Shown here in pieces: positions 1-11,761 of a DNA stretch of 64,000 nucleotides (within the stretch, counting starts at the first letter, position 1; every line of letters begins with the position of its first letter). The DNA comes from Girardinichthys multiradiatus. Lineage: Eukaryota > Chordata > Actinopteri > Cyprinodontiformes > Goodeidae. A program made the translations under genes and the position numbers. The notes below the pieces were generated by a model. The model made no database searches. It saw only the letters and a list, made by a program, of their open reading frames with translations, and was not told the DNA's origin. Location of the stretch: NCBI RefSeq assembly GCF_021462225.1, contig NC_061813.1, forward strand, positions 18,996,442 to 19,060,441, given 5' to 3'.

Positions 1-1389
1 AACTCCTAGACATCCGCTGCCTTTTTTTCTCTAGGACCTGGAAAACATGTTAGATCTTGGCATGGTGACCTCATCCATTTCAATAGCAAAGATAATTTTG
101 TATCGAAGATGTCCGTGGGTCTAAAAAACACTGCTTATAATTACTGACAACATAATTTTATTCCTCAGTTAGGCACACAAAGTTGTAAAGATTGATTTGG
201 TTCTTTTTAGCATCTATGCACTAACCGATTTCAAACTTCTGCAGAGTGACCAACAAAATGTCCATGTGTCAATTTCATTATTTCACATTGTTCACCAAGT
301 TTTATCAGTGTAAAAACTTAGATCAAACTTAGGAAGAAAAAAAAAATTAGCGGACTAAATGTGTCACAAGTTACTGTCCCCCTTAGGAGACGGTGTAAAA
401 ACAAAACAGAATGCTGATATTGAGGTTATTTTAACATCTGGCTGACACCCCCGCATGATGAAACATCGCCTAAGCTGTTAACAACAAGGCTTGGTAAACA
501 AACTCCCCTCTGTGAGGGATATACACTGACAGAGATAGAAGGGTTCAAGAAATGCTAATCTTGCTGCCAAATCCTTCAGTGTGATTTGATAAAGATTACA
601 AAATAACTAAAAGTTAACTGTATTAACTTAGACATAGAAACTTCATCCAAGCACATCAGGCAGTATCTCCAAATATTTCCATTCTGAACCAAATGGTTTT
701 AAGGCATTTTATGCACTTTTCTTTTGCTTACTGCAATAAAAACCCCTAAGTAGACAAAAAAGCCCCTTTCACAGCATACTTTCACAGTATGTGATCGACA
801 TGTCTTGTATTCTTTGGAATCAACTGCAAGTTATCAACTTGGTAACGGATGTTGAAGCCCACAATGACTTACCAATGTTTTGTCTCTGATCAATCTCGGG
901 AGGTAGACAAAGTGGGTACAAGATTAAAGGAAAGAAGAGACAAGTATGACGCAGTGATACCGGGCTCATTAACAACGAATCATCACTGGATGACCCTCCA
1001 GTGTCCAACTGGTGTTAGCAATAAACTGACTAGCAAAATATGTTGATTATGTACCATATAGCTCCATCTAATATTATGGAGTACAGAGGAAATCACCATT
1101 ATTCGTTTTATGCATGTGCTTATAGGTCAGAGCTGCAAAATACATAATTTCCCTTTCAGTTTGCAGTTGCAGATGAATGTTTCCGGTGCACGATCTTGCC
1201 GGATAGACCTGTGTGATGTAAATGACAACAGAGTCTCTAATTTGAGTATGCTAGTCATGTGAGTATCTCAAAATTAAGATCAGAAAAGGGTTACTGTGTT
1301 AGATTGCTTTCTAAATGTAATGCAAAGTGATGTCTTTACACCTGAGCCCAAAATTATACATTTGTAAACATTAAGATTAGGGCTGCACA
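1..1389. other. Intronic sequence without recognised gene
   Basis: AT-rich non-coding sequence. The short open frames around 820-1046 have no recognisable domain, and I see no splice-bounded exon. By position it lies in the intron downstream of the last tpk1 exon found here, assuming the gene continues beyond position 1. Confidence 0.5.
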
Positions 1390-1995
1390 ATATATTGCAA
1401 ATACACTAAATGCCTTTCTTTAGATACACCTGTTCAATTCCTTTTTGGCACAAAGAGTGAATTACCCAATCACGTAGCTGAAAGTCAGCGCAGTTAGGAC
1501 TGCTGGAGTTAAAACAGAAAGAGCATTTGACAGCCGGGCAGGTTTGACTATTTCAAAAACTGCTAATCTACTGGGATCTTCATAAATAACCAGCACTTGA
1601 GAAAAAGAGAAAATATCCAGTGGATGGCAGTTTTATGCCCAAAATGCTTTGATAATGTCAGAGCTTGAAGGAGAATGGACAGACTAGTTTGAGACGACAG
1701 AAGGACAATAGTAACTCCATTACAACCAAAATATTGCCATCTCTGAATGCAAGACATATTGAATCTTGAAGCAAGTGGGCTACAGCAACAGAAGACCACA
1801 CCAGGTTTTACTTCTCTGTCAGTGAAGAGGAGGAATTTAAGGCTGCAGTTTTCAAAGGGTCACCAAAATTGAACAATAACAATGTGGAAAATTGTGCCTG
1901 GTCTGAGGAGTCTTGATTTCAGCTGCGACATTCATATGGTATTAATGGTTTAGGTTTCTGGTGGCAATGTAATGCTGTGAGAGATATTTTCCTTT
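1390..1995 (+). pseudogene. Tc1-like transposase remnant
   Basis: Decayed Tc1/mariner transposase in plus orientation. It reads through a pattern typical of one fish Tc1 lineage: a helix-turn-helix start near 1550 (ATTTCAAAAACTGCTAATCT), a basic stretch near 1600-1700, the 'GCTACAGCAACAGAAGACCA' block near 1779, and the segment before the first catalytic Asp near 1890-1940 (CCTGGTCTGAGGAGTCT, where the family codes W-S-D-E-S; here the Asp codon is altered to Glu). Many stops and indels break the frame and no intact terminal inverted repeats were found. The family normally encodes about 340 residues; only the N-terminal half to two thirds is visible. It is inactive. Confidence 0.75.
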
Positions 1996-2689
1996 TACTC
2001 TTTGGGTCCCTTAGTACAGTAAAACCGCTATAAACGAAGGCATCTCAATATTGTGGCCATGATTTCCCCAACTAGGAATTTATCGCCAGATATGAATGCG
2101 TGCAATCCAGAGATCAAACCAAACGGCTGTGCGCCTTTTATGACCCTGGCTTTGTTGTGCAAATATAGGCTCCACCTGCTCCTCTTCCTGTATTATTTTC
2201 CCAATGTCTTCGTGCCTGCTATACAAAGCAGCTAACTGCAGAGGTGCACACTTCCAAAGCCATCAAAGAGGTGTGTGCAGTGTTTGAAAAAGCGCAATGC
2301 TTCTGAGGGCAACCTAATCCTAACAAATCTGCAGCATAACTTTGTAACTACAATGTTACAAGACCTAACATTTTCAACATATAACCTGCCCATTGGAATG
2401 CATAGAATTTGTATTAAAAGCCTCTATTAAGAGGTTCTGTTTCTATTAAGAACTTTGTACTAACTGTGGTTCACTTAAATGACACTACCTGCGTATTGTT
2501 ACCAACCACGTCCATCCCTTTATGACAACAGTGTGCACATATTCTGGATATTTCCAGCTGGATAAATCGCCATGTCACAATCTCAAATCAAATCATCTGG
2601 TTTCTGGAAGACGAGGAGTTAACTCTTCTCTGATTGCCTCAACAGTCACCAAACAATCAACCAGCAGAGATGTGCATTGCAGTTGACCA
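1996..2689. other. Unassigned intronic sequence
   Basis: No recognisable gene or repeat family. The 60-codon frame at 2053-2235 has no domain and is treated as chance. Confidence 0.4.
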
Positions 2690-3330
2690 CCCTAATCAGT
2701 TGCCTGAACTAGCTGAACTGACGCCTTTCCATGCGGAGAAGCAGCGACTCTACTTTGAACTACACAAGACAACAGAGATCCGATCCTCACCCTATCTCTA
2801 GGGCTGAGCCCAGCCACCCTCCGGAGAAAACTCATTTTGGCCACTTGTATCCAGGATCTTGTTTTTATTGGTCATGATCCATACCCCATGATAGATGAGG
2901 GTCAGAATGTAAAGGACTGGAGCAGCGCCCACATTCCTGCAGCTGAAGCCCCAATCCATCCGTCCATCTCCCGTTCCATCCCACCATCACTCATAAACAA
3001 GGAACCAAGATAAACTCTGCTGCTTGTCACAGGGACTGACCCTCAACCCAGAGGAGACAGTCCAATTTTTTTGGTTGAGAACCATGGCCTCACACTTAGA
3101 GGAGCTCACGCTTATCCTGGCCGCTTCACACTCAGCAGCAAACCACACCAGTGCATGCTGGACGTCATGTCTGGAAGAAGCCAACAAAACCACATCATCT
3201 GCGAAAAAGCAAAGATGAGATCCTGATGTTTCCAAAGCAGACTCTACTCTCAATGACTACGCCTTGAGAACCTGTCCATGAACACCAGAAACAAGATCAG
3301 TGACAAAGGGCAGCCCTGACAGAATCCAAA
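2690..3330 (-). pseudogene. RTE-clade LINE fragment (reverse transcriptase part)
   Basis: Minus-strand fragment of an RTE-type non-LTR retrotransposon, from the reverse transcriptase palm to the C-terminal region. The frame at 2987-3253 contains the catalytic box [13 protein letters not shown] followed by the 'FAAECEAA...SSSKCEAMVLN' helix, which matches the same part of the RTE elements at 49-55 kb. The plus-strand text at 2735-2870 is the reverse complement of the region that encodes '[13 protein letters not shown]' in those elements. Indels, a shortened thumb and frame breaks show that this copy is much older. Endonuclease domain and 3' tail are absent. It is inactive. Confidence 0.8.
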
Positions 3331-4519
3331 AGTGCACTATGAACAGGCTCGACCTAATACATCAGCAAAATCATTGTGTGGAATATGCAATGTATTGCAA
3401 AAGGACCATTTGGAATGCAATGAGGACTGTGCTGAAAGCATCATGATGACATATGAGAAAGACGTGGGTGGGAAAAAGTGGATTTATCACAAATTATATT
3501 GTCATGTTTACCTAATTTCCTGCAGCCCCAATCAAGATCTTGAAAAGCTCACAGCAATTTACAAACCCCTAAGCTCCAAAACCTTTCAAAAAGTTCCAGT
3601 TAAATAAGAGTAAATAGTGCTTATTGCTTCATTTTATCCATATTTAAAATAAATGTACTGTTACTGAAAGCTCACAGCTAGGAGAGAAAACCTAAAATCT
3701 TAAAGCTTTTCATGAGAATGAAGAGTGACAAAAGAGGACAGTGAAAATTTGCAAGAGAGAGAAAACCATTATGTGCTTCAACTTTCAAGAATTAATCAGA
3801 TCAATCTTCAGTTCATATGAATGATTTTATTGGTGGTAGGCAACACAATGAACAATTTGTAAGAGCATGAGTTTTTATTTGTGTCTTTTTTATATTTGTT
3901 AACTAAAACAAACAACCAAAAACTAGGGCAAGAAAAATCTAATGACAGAGTGAAGAATTTTTAAACAAGCAGGCTGTACAGAATCTGCTTTTCTCCATTT
4001 TGCTTGGTTGGAGGAGCTGGAGCAAGCAGAGAGAAGCCTGCGAGATCAACACAGAAACACATCAGAAAATGATGAACAGATCATAGCAGAGCAGAAAATT
4101 AAAAACACAGTGCGCTGACTAACTGTAAACATAAACACAAAAAGACTTATTTCACCAAACACATGAACGGTATTCAGGAGATAAGTACATGCGGCCAAGG
4201 TACACAAATTCCAAAGGAAAAAGCACCCAAATCCCCTATAATCCTCTGACACGATTCCCGGGGATTTTACAATCCTATTATTGCACTGAAATATTTCATT
4301 CTCTTAAATATGCTAAGTGGATTGAAATTTGTAAAGGTGAACAGAATGGGAATATGACATGGAATTATATAAAATTCTTAGAAAAGTTTAGTTTTTCTTG
4401 TCATATTTTTATATAATTTTATAATATTTCATTCTCTTAAATATGCTAAGTGGATTGAAATTTGTAAAGGTGAACAGAAAGGGTATATGACATGGAATTA
4501 TATAGAAATTCTTATATAT

Positions 4520-4559
<40 letters not shown>

Positions 4560-6189
4560 TATAAAATTCTTAGAAAAGTTTAAAAGAGAGCCAGAGTTCA
4601 AGTATGAGTAATAGTGGGTAAGGAGGAACAATTTTTGTGACAAAATATGAGCCCTCAAGAACAAATGATCAAAAAAATTTAACATTTTGCCAGCCTCCTA
4701 TCTTTTGCAAACAGGCAGACTAAGAAAACATTCAGCACCAGTACAAAAGCTGATTAAATATTAGTCAAGCTAAGAAAAAAATTCTAAAATGATCCGAAAA
4801 GAGGAAGGACAAACCCAGACAGAAACAATGTAAAAGCATACAGCGTGGTTACATGTGTGTACATGAGATGAAGTGCCCGTTTGCATGCATCGAAGTGTGT
4901 GTGTGTTTGTGTGTGTCTGTGTCTTTCATTAGCTTAGAAATCTGAAGTGATTGGGACACTCTGCAGTGATTGGGACAACACTTAACAACCCGCTTACCCT
5001 GATACGAGAGAAAAGGAAAAATATATTTAATGAACCAACACAAGGGGAAAAAAAGTAGAAAGAAGAAAACGCACAAAGCACAACACACAAATTTGATATA
5101 TTAAAATGGCTGATCACTGTGTGTGTGTCTGAATGTGCAACACCCCACTGGGCATGAGGCTCTGTACTGGCTTGCAGCTTTTTCCAATTGTAGATATAAA
5201 CCTGTTAAGAAAGTAAAAACCTCAGAATATGTAAAATATTTCATTTCAGTAAAATGCCCCTCTAAATTTTATATGTAAATGTAAGTGCACCTAATGTTAT
5301 TGTAATGATATTTCTCAGACATTATTTCTCCAGAAAAAGTTTGGTTGTTTTGTTTTTTTTTTTTTCCAGAAGAGACAAGATTTCATTTACTCATACACCC
5401 ACATATCCCAGCAGGGATTTGCCATTAGTAAAAGATAGTTAGACACCACTGACCTCTTAACATCTCTTCTTTAGCACCAGAGTACTGGATGCTTCAGGGC
5501 TCTTAAACATTCAGAATGAGAAAGAAGCACCGCATAACTTGTTTTAACCATGGATCCATGTTTAGGTATTGCAACAAAAGCTACATCAATGTAACATATA
5601 ATCATTTTCAATGACAATGATATCCTGGTTAGAAACAAACACAGTGAATATTCAACTTCCCTGCTAAACTGGATGCGCCCTGATCCTGACCAAGAAGTTA
5701 ACTACCAATAAATATCCCACAACTTAAACTAGATGTATATTTATAACTTAAAGTATAAAGGGTACAGTGAGATCTTGAGGCAAAAGATCTTGTGACATCA
5801 AAACACCACAATGTTCTTCTCGCTGTGTCCGCATGAGATCTTCTGGTAAATTAGGTGTAACTTATTTTAAAAAATAAATAAATCATACAAAACCTCACCT
5901 GATTTAGGTCAGTTTGGAATTATCCAACATATTTCTATTTGCTAAATGCCATAACAATGTGCAAGAGAAATGTTTAGAGCATTTCTTAAACTTTCTTCAA
6001 AGTCAGAATTTTACATACATATTGTATGCTATTCTAGTTAGCAAAGAGCTTATCAAGTCTTGGCACTGAGATCAGGGCTGTCTAAATTCCAATCTAAGAA
6101 TTGTCATTTGTCAATTTGGTGAAACCCATTTTTTGCCTAACCCTTTTCCTTTTTATTTATTGTCTTGAGCTGGTGCGTCAATAATTCCA
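3331..6189. other. AT-rich intronic sequence
   Basis: No gene recognised. It holds a local tandem duplication with an AT dinucleotide tract (4288-4582), imperfect GT-rich stretches at 4894-4922 and 5118-5130, and poly-T/poly-A runs. The frame at 3332-3607 (91 codons) has no recognisable domain. Confidence 0.5.
4288..4582. repeat. Tandem duplication with embedded AT microsatellite
   Basis: A segment beginning 'ATATTTCATTCTCTTAAATA' near 4289 recurs near 4422. Both copies continue through 'GCTAAGTGGATTGAAATTTG' and 'GGTGAACAGAA' to 'GACATGGAATTATATA', with few differences. The downstream end of the unit, 'AAAATTCTTAGAAAAGTTTA', is at about 4371-4391 in copy 1 and 4563-4582 in copy 2. In copy 2 the two parts are split by an (AT)n tract at about 4513-4550. 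Offset between copies is about 133 bp. Confidence 0.85.
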
Positions 6190-7000
6190 CATTATGTTTT
6201 CCTCATAAGGCTAACAATTTTGGGAAGTGCACCAGTACCTCATGCAGAAAAAAAAAACAGCACAACATGAAGCTGCCAACTCTGTACTTACCAGTTGGAA
6301 TGGAGTTCTAGGGCTTGCAAGCGTCCCATTTTTCCCTCCAAATGTAACAGTGGACATTTTGGTCGGACAATTAAATTTTAGATTGTTCAGACTACAGGAG
6401 ATGTGTCCAAAAGGAGAATCTTTGTCCCTGTCTGCCTTTTTCAACTGTAATCTGGCTTTTTATATTGCGTTTAGAGTAGAGTAGCTTCTTTCTCACCAAG
6501 TGGCCTTTAAGCCTATGTTTGTACAGGACTTATTTCACTGGGGACAATGCTTAAGCCAACATCTTCCCTTTTGCTTTTGTAATGAGGTTGATGCAGATAT
6601 TTTACACCAACAGACATTTGTCTCTGGGACACAAAACCTGACTCCTTCCTGAATAGTATAGTAGCTGGACATTCCCATGATGTTTATGTGTAGACCTTTG
6701 TGAAAAGATGAACATGTCAACTTGAGGCATTTGAAAATTGTACACAAGGATGAACCAGACTCTTGGATGTCTTCCTGATATCTTGGTTCATTTCTACTGA
6801 TTTTCCCATGATTTCACACAAGGAAGTTGGGTGTTTGAGGAGCCTTACAAAACATATGCAGGTGTGACTTCAATTAACTCAGATGTTGTCACTTAGCCTA
6901 TCAAAAGCATTGAAAGCCATGACATAAATAAGCATTATTTCCCAATTACTTTAAAAGCATACTAATCTTGTTTATGTAAACATCTGAATTTATGGCAAGT
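6190..7000 (-). pseudogene. Tc1-like element remnant (Sleeping Beauty/Tdr-type)
   Basis: Decayed Tc1/mariner transposon in minus orientation. In plus-strand reading it follows the recognisable order of a salmonid/zebrafish-type Tc1 transposase complement: 'GGGCTTGCAAGCGTCCCATT' near 6312, 'AAAAGGAGAATCTTTGTCCC' near 6410, 'AAGTGGCCTTTAAGCCTATG' near 6499, 'AAGGATGAACCAGACTCTTG' near 6747 and 'TAGCCTATCAAAAGCATTGA' near 6895. A TIR-like 'TATGTAAACATCTGA' lies near 6973. Frame breaks are frequent. The left end was not located. Confidence 0.8.
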
Positions 7001-7084
7001 AATAAAAAAAAAAAAATCTCTCATTAAAATAATGTTGATGCTAATCGGCGCAGAAGGAAAAACATTAGACTCATTTACTGTCAA

Positions 7085-7285
7085 ATGTTAATGACTAGTG
7101 TTGTAGTGTGTGGTATGTGCAGAGGCTGTTTGTCCTCAGTGTGGTTATACAGGGTTCAAATCCCAGTCTCGTAACCTTTGCTGCGTGTTTCCTCCTTTCT
7201 CTTTCTTCCCGTTCTTTGTCAGTCTTAGTACTGTGGGTAAGGCCACAAGTGCAGCAAAACAATCTTTTGAAAAAGAAAAAAAAAG
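7085..7285 (+). mobile_element. tRNA-derived SINE
   Basis: Shows a pol III type B box, GGGTTCAAATCCCAGTCTC (about 7149-7167), and a plausible A box at about 7105-7125. The body after it (CTTTGCTGCGTGTTTCCTCC, then a pyrimidine-rich block, then GGTAAGGCCACAAGTGCAGC) matches a common fish SINE tail pattern. It ends in an A-rich tract (GAAAAAGAAAAAAAAAGAAG). No clear target-site duplication was found. Frames here at 7095-7341 are chance readings of the SINE. Confidence 0.7.
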
Positions 7286-8929
7286 AAGTTCGGTCTATTA
7301 ATACATTGTATGTTAATGTTTGGTCCACACTATATGCTTGAGACTCTCATTTTGATGCAAGAAATAAAATAGCTCTTTTGTTGCCCTGTTAAGTTGAAAG
7401 AGATGAGAAATAGCCCAAAAACAGTTAATTTGACTGGCCAACAACACTAATTAAGGTTCCCTTGACCACTTTTGGTTGTGTTACAGCATTTTGGGACCAG
7501 TTATGTACACCACGCTATGCAAACAATGCTAAAGTTAGGATCTGATTTGCAGGGTTCAAAAGGGCTATTTCACTTTTTTAAGGAATCGGGGACTGAATTT
7601 GACCATGTAAAAAGATAAAGTTTTTTTTTTTTTAAACTGGTTTTAGGGCAACTTTACAATGAGACAACTACCTGCTCTATTTTGACAAAATTCTTCTGCA
7701 CTGTATTCAGATCTTTTTCAATACTGTTGAAGATTTTTAAAACGAAAATGAGAATTGTTAATTTACCCCAAATATTGTTAAAACCTTGTCTAATCTTGTT
7801 CTTATGAATCCTACATTGTGTTGCTTCTTGTCTTGTATGCTGGATATATCGTTACAAACCTGTACACCACAATGGCCATTAAGGACTGGACTTAATGTAA
7901 ATAAAGTCCAACATGGTACCTCTTATAAGATCCACTACAGGAGACATTTACAAAAAATATACAGAAAACATTTACTCTCTTCTTTATGTAAAGATTGTTT
8001 TTTTTTTTTTTGGTCCACTGGGGGTTGGGTGTCCTAGGAAACCTAAGTTTAGATTTTTCACATTCTATTTTCTTTGAGTTGGTGACATTAAGTTTGAGAA
8101 GCCAATTTCCTCTGCAAAAATTTATGAGTCTACAAACCCCCTAATTTGGCCATGTAACTAACTATCCTCTGTCATTTTATCAGTGCCAATAGCCTTCTTG
8201 AGAGAAACAAAACAGATACTTCTGGCGTGAGACATCTTGTTCTGCAAAAAGACCCTTATTAATTAAAACACCTTATTAATTGCTTTGAGTTTAAAAAGAT
8301 GAGTCACAAGAACTTTCACTCTCGGACTGGGGAGGGATTCTTGACAAATTACTGTCTACCCCTAACTTAACATTGTGTCTTGCACCCTCACACCATTTGA
8401 AAAAAGTATCCTGATTCCTTTTGTGATGTAAAAAGAACACAAAGGAGTATGATAATCTGTACCTAAAATGGAGATATTACAGGGGTGCACTTCAAATGGC
8501 AAGAAACTGGCAATATAAAGTCAACAATGCCTATGAAAAATATTCTCCATAAGGCAGGACGTGCCATTCTGTTTTGTAATAGAATATTTTAACAATTACA
8601 CATTTTTACTTAATATTAGGGCACAAGAAGAATCTACACTACTTTGCAAACATTTTCTCGTAGGTGTAGTGTAGTAATAGAAGTTCTGTAAGTGAGGTCT
8701 TTCATTCTGTGGAAAAACGGGTGTCAACAGGAAATCATTATTTACTGTATGGACAAAGGCAGCAAATGTTTTATATGATTGTTATAGTACCTCTTAGAAA
8801 ACAAGTCGTTGCAGACATTGTTCAAAAGATTCAAAAGTTGATTGGAAAGGGGGACATAATATGCTGCCCAGTTATAATCATCTCAAATGCGTTAAAATAA
8901 AAAAAATGCAAAACCTGAAAGATGTGGAA
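7286..8929. other. Unassigned intronic sequence
   Basis: AT-rich with poly-T runs (for example 7620-7633 and 7999-8011). No exon or recognised transposon. The 3' part (about 8700-8930) may belong to the Tc1 relic that follows, but it is too degraded to assign. Confidence 0.4.
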
Positions 8930-9540
8930 GGAAATATAGCACTACTATTTGATTGGATCAAAGAGTAGCCAACATGGCAAAGACTCAGCGAATGATCAGC
9001 TTCAGAATGATCAGAGAAGGCAAACATTTTGTATATTGATGAAAACAATATCTGATAACCCTCAAACAATTTAAGCCACAGTACACTGAGCAGACTTTGA
9101 AGCATGGTTCCTTAGGCACCATGCTAGAGGGAGCAGTTCTCTACTAAGGTACTAAGCTTATTTACTGAAAATCAGGGATCATGAGTGTGTATCAGTGCAT
9201 CAGACTACTTAAAGAGGTCATGTTGTCTTATGTCAAAGATGAAATCAAATCGAACTGGATGTTTCAACTAAACAACAACCCCAAACACGTCAGTAAACAG
9301 TGAGCATCTTGGTTCCAGACTTATGGGATGAATGTTATGGAGTGTTCAGCCCAATCCCCAGACCTCAATAAAACAGAAAAACATGCGTACTGATATCACA
9401 AACGCAGATTCTGAGGCAAAACCTGATAAGCAGAGGAATTGTGAACTGTAGTCCAGAAGTTGGTAGACTTTATCTAACTCAGATGTGAAGCAGTTCTCAG
9501 AAACAGAGCTTATACAACTAAATATCAGCTCAGTTACTCA
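8930..9540 (+). pseudogene. Tc1-like transposase remnant
   Basis: Plus-strand relic of a Tc1/mariner transposase. The clearest part is 9253-9382: it reads MFQLNNNPKHVSK followed after a stop by WFQTYGMNVMECSAQSPDLN, matching the family blocks 'QQDNDPKHTSK', 'W....INVLEWPAQSPDLN' and the start of the third catalytic acidic motif. After 'SPDLN' the expected Pro-Ile-Glu is altered. An N-terminal region with helix-turn-helix character appears near 8970-9030. Multiple stops; inactive. Confidence 0.7.
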
Positions 9541-9751
9541 GATGAAAGCTAAATCTTAAAGCACTTTTCAGTTTATACAGTAAATGTTTACATTTGTAAA
9601 AAAAATAAGGCATATGGTAAATTTTTTGAGCTTCATATATCTTCTTCCTTCTTTTCTGTAGAGTGAGAGAAAATTTGAAGATTTCTTTCTTCACGTTTTG
9701 CTTTGCAGGAGAATGTGTTCCCAATGCGCTAGTGTATATGAAAAAAAGAAC

Positions 9752-11440
9752 AATTAAAGCTGCAAGCAGCACTGAAGGCCCTCGCACCTCAGCGCAACTC
9801 GGCCTGTGCAGCGACCGCGGGACCCTGGCATCGCCAGCTGCACGACACCAACGAGCCCGCCGTTCAGTTGCAAATGTCACCACTAGGTGGCGCTGTGGGC
9901 GTCATGTCATGATCTTCACTCGTGCAGAATTCTGGTCTGGCAAGAAGTATTAAAAATTTGGGGGAGTCCGACCTTCCAGATGAAAGCTGCACTCATTTGT
10001 TTCTTAGTGGGCGGGGCTAATGTGATGTCATCAATTGACTGTGGCAACATGCCCATCATTAACTCATGATGATTTATACAACATTTCAAGTGGATCCGAT
10101 GATGTATGAGGGAGATATAGCCCTTGAAGTGTCCTAGGGGGCGCTGTTTATCCAAATTCCAATGTAACCCAATAGAGCTGTTTGGGGGTTGTCAAAGATC
10201 AACCATATTAAGTTTGGAATAAATCGGACCATGCATGTGTAATTTAGAGCCAAACGTATGGGGGTAGCGTGACATCAGAATTTGCCACGCCGTCATAACC
10301 ACACCCTCCAGCCAAGCCAGTCAGTACTGGCGACCGTCTTAGACCATCATGTTATCTGTTACTTGGGACAGTTTCACATTGATTAGGTGAAGAACATCAA
10401 AAATTGACTCTCTAAAGGAAAACATGACACGTCCTGTTCTGAGGGGGCGTGGCTTCGATAATGTCAGCATCTGATCAGTGAATATTGTTCGGGGCCAGAG
10501 GCAGATCAATCTCATAAAGTTTCAGGTCTCTGTGACTTTCCTTGTAGGAGCTATATCAATTTCGTCTTTTATGGCGAGAAGTCATATTTTGAGGCGTGGC
10601 CACGCCCACACGCTTTCATGTAGCAAAAATCTTTTGATAACTTTTGATCCCCAGTCCCTTAAGAGTATACTGAGTGATTTTCAAGTCTCTAAGTTAAAAG
10701 CTGTAGGAGGAGTTCACTCAGATACGTGGGCTGGAAACAGCAAAAATGGGGTCAAAATGGCAACTTCAATCCAAAATTGCCAAGTTCCTGTGGGGTTTGG
10801 ACGAACGCTTCAAGAGACTTTTTTGTAGGTCCTAAGAAGTTACATATGTGTACCAAATTTCAGATTCCCCGGTCAAAGCATGGCTTGGGGCTGTTTTTTT
10901 TTCCAATTTTCTAGGGGGTGCTTTGGACGAATTAGGCCACACCCACCAAATATGTCATCAGATCTCTGTTGGGGACTGGACTAGGATCAATCACATTGAA
11001 TTTGGTGTAGATCAGATGATGTATGTGGAAATTAAAACGTATGGCGTGACGTCTGACTTAGCCACGCCACCACGGCCACACCCTTTTATGAAAAGTCACT
11101 GTGCTTCAAACAAAGTTAGACCCACTAGTTATCAGTCACCTGACACAGTTTGAAGCAGATTGAGAGTAGACAGGCAGATAGCAACCTTTCCAAGTAAAAA
11201 AAGTGACTTCCTGTTCCCAGGGGGCATGGCTTTGATGATGTCGGCATATGACCCCATAGGATCATCGGGAACCCGAAGGTCCTCCTTCATGCCAACTTTA
11301 GTGTGATTTGGCGTTTCTTTGGGAAAGTAATTGCATTTTGTCACTATGGGCGCAAACGCCGTTTTCGGAAAAAAGAAAGAAAGAAGAAATCCTACGATTA
11401 CAATAGGCACTTGCAGGCTTCCTGCTCTGGCCTAAATATA
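9752..11440. repeat. 1.7-kb dispersed fish repeat with two internal tandem modules
   Basis: A GC-richer block with the look of a common teleost non-coding repeat. The left end is near 'AAAGCTGCAAGCAGCACTGA' (9756) followed by 'CCCTCGCACCTCAGC'. The right end is near 'GATTACAATAGGCACTTGCA' followed by a small hairpin (GCAGGCTTCCTGC) and TCTGGCC. Inside, two related modules of about 780 bp follow each other: CTAGGGGGCGCTG near 10133 and CTAGGGGGTGCTT near 10911; CGTATGG near 10254 and 11038; GGGGGCGTGGCTTCGATAATG near 10443 and GGGGGCATGGCTTTGATGATG near 11220. No transposase is visible. The family name is not certain; the end hairpin is compatible with a Helitron-like or other non-autonomous DNA element, but this is inference. 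Confidence 0.7.
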
Positions 11441-11665
11441 AAGGTTTTTATGCCTTACTAACTGTATTTAAAAACAGTTATTATTTTGAACACAGCTGTA
11501 AAAAGTTTATATAACAACTATGTAAGTAATGGGAATCCTCAAATCAAAGGTATTCTGTCAGCCAAAGTGTAATTGAGCAAAATGTGAGACATTTCTTTAA
11601 AAATTGTTGCCAGTTGACAGTTGAAGAAGGATGAAAAGTATGAGTATGAGTGGAGTGGAGTTTAC

Positions 11666-11761
11666 CTGCAACTCTCGTTTCTGTATCTCTTCCAGCATTA
11701 TTGCAAGACATTTGCTGTAGTCTGTTAGATCCTGATCAGCTGTTTCTATCACCTTGCATCC
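11666..11761 (-). CDS. tpk1: tpk1 exon: thiamin pyrophosphokinase, DQDLTDYSKCL segment
   Basis: Coding exon of 96 nt (32 codons), phase 0 at both ends. Reading on the minus strand, the acceptor is TGTCTGTAG before GGATGC and the donor is TTGCAG before GTAAAC. It encodes GCKVIETADQDLTDYSKCLA then IMLEEIQKRELQ, matching vertebrate thiamin pyrophosphokinase, where the 'DQD.TD..KCL' motif helps form the metal/nucleotide site. The enzyme transfers pyrophosphate from ATP to thiamin to make thiamin diphosphate in the cytosol. It follows exon 14431-14503 in phase (…YADK then GC…). The next exon would be expected to begin with the family's 'VDVIVTLGGLAGRFDQ' block, but nothing like it is found between 1 and 11665, so the rest of the gene should lie beyond the window. 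Confidence 0.9.

Noticed and set aside
9530..9883. 117-codon minus-strand frame overlapping the dispersed repeat's left end
   Set aside because: Spans the boundary between intron and repeat, no domain, not an exon.
1..11665. Search for downstream tpk1 exons (LGGLAGRFDQ and C-terminal thiamin-binding part)
   Set aside because: No minus-strand segment resembling these blocks was found, so none is annotated.
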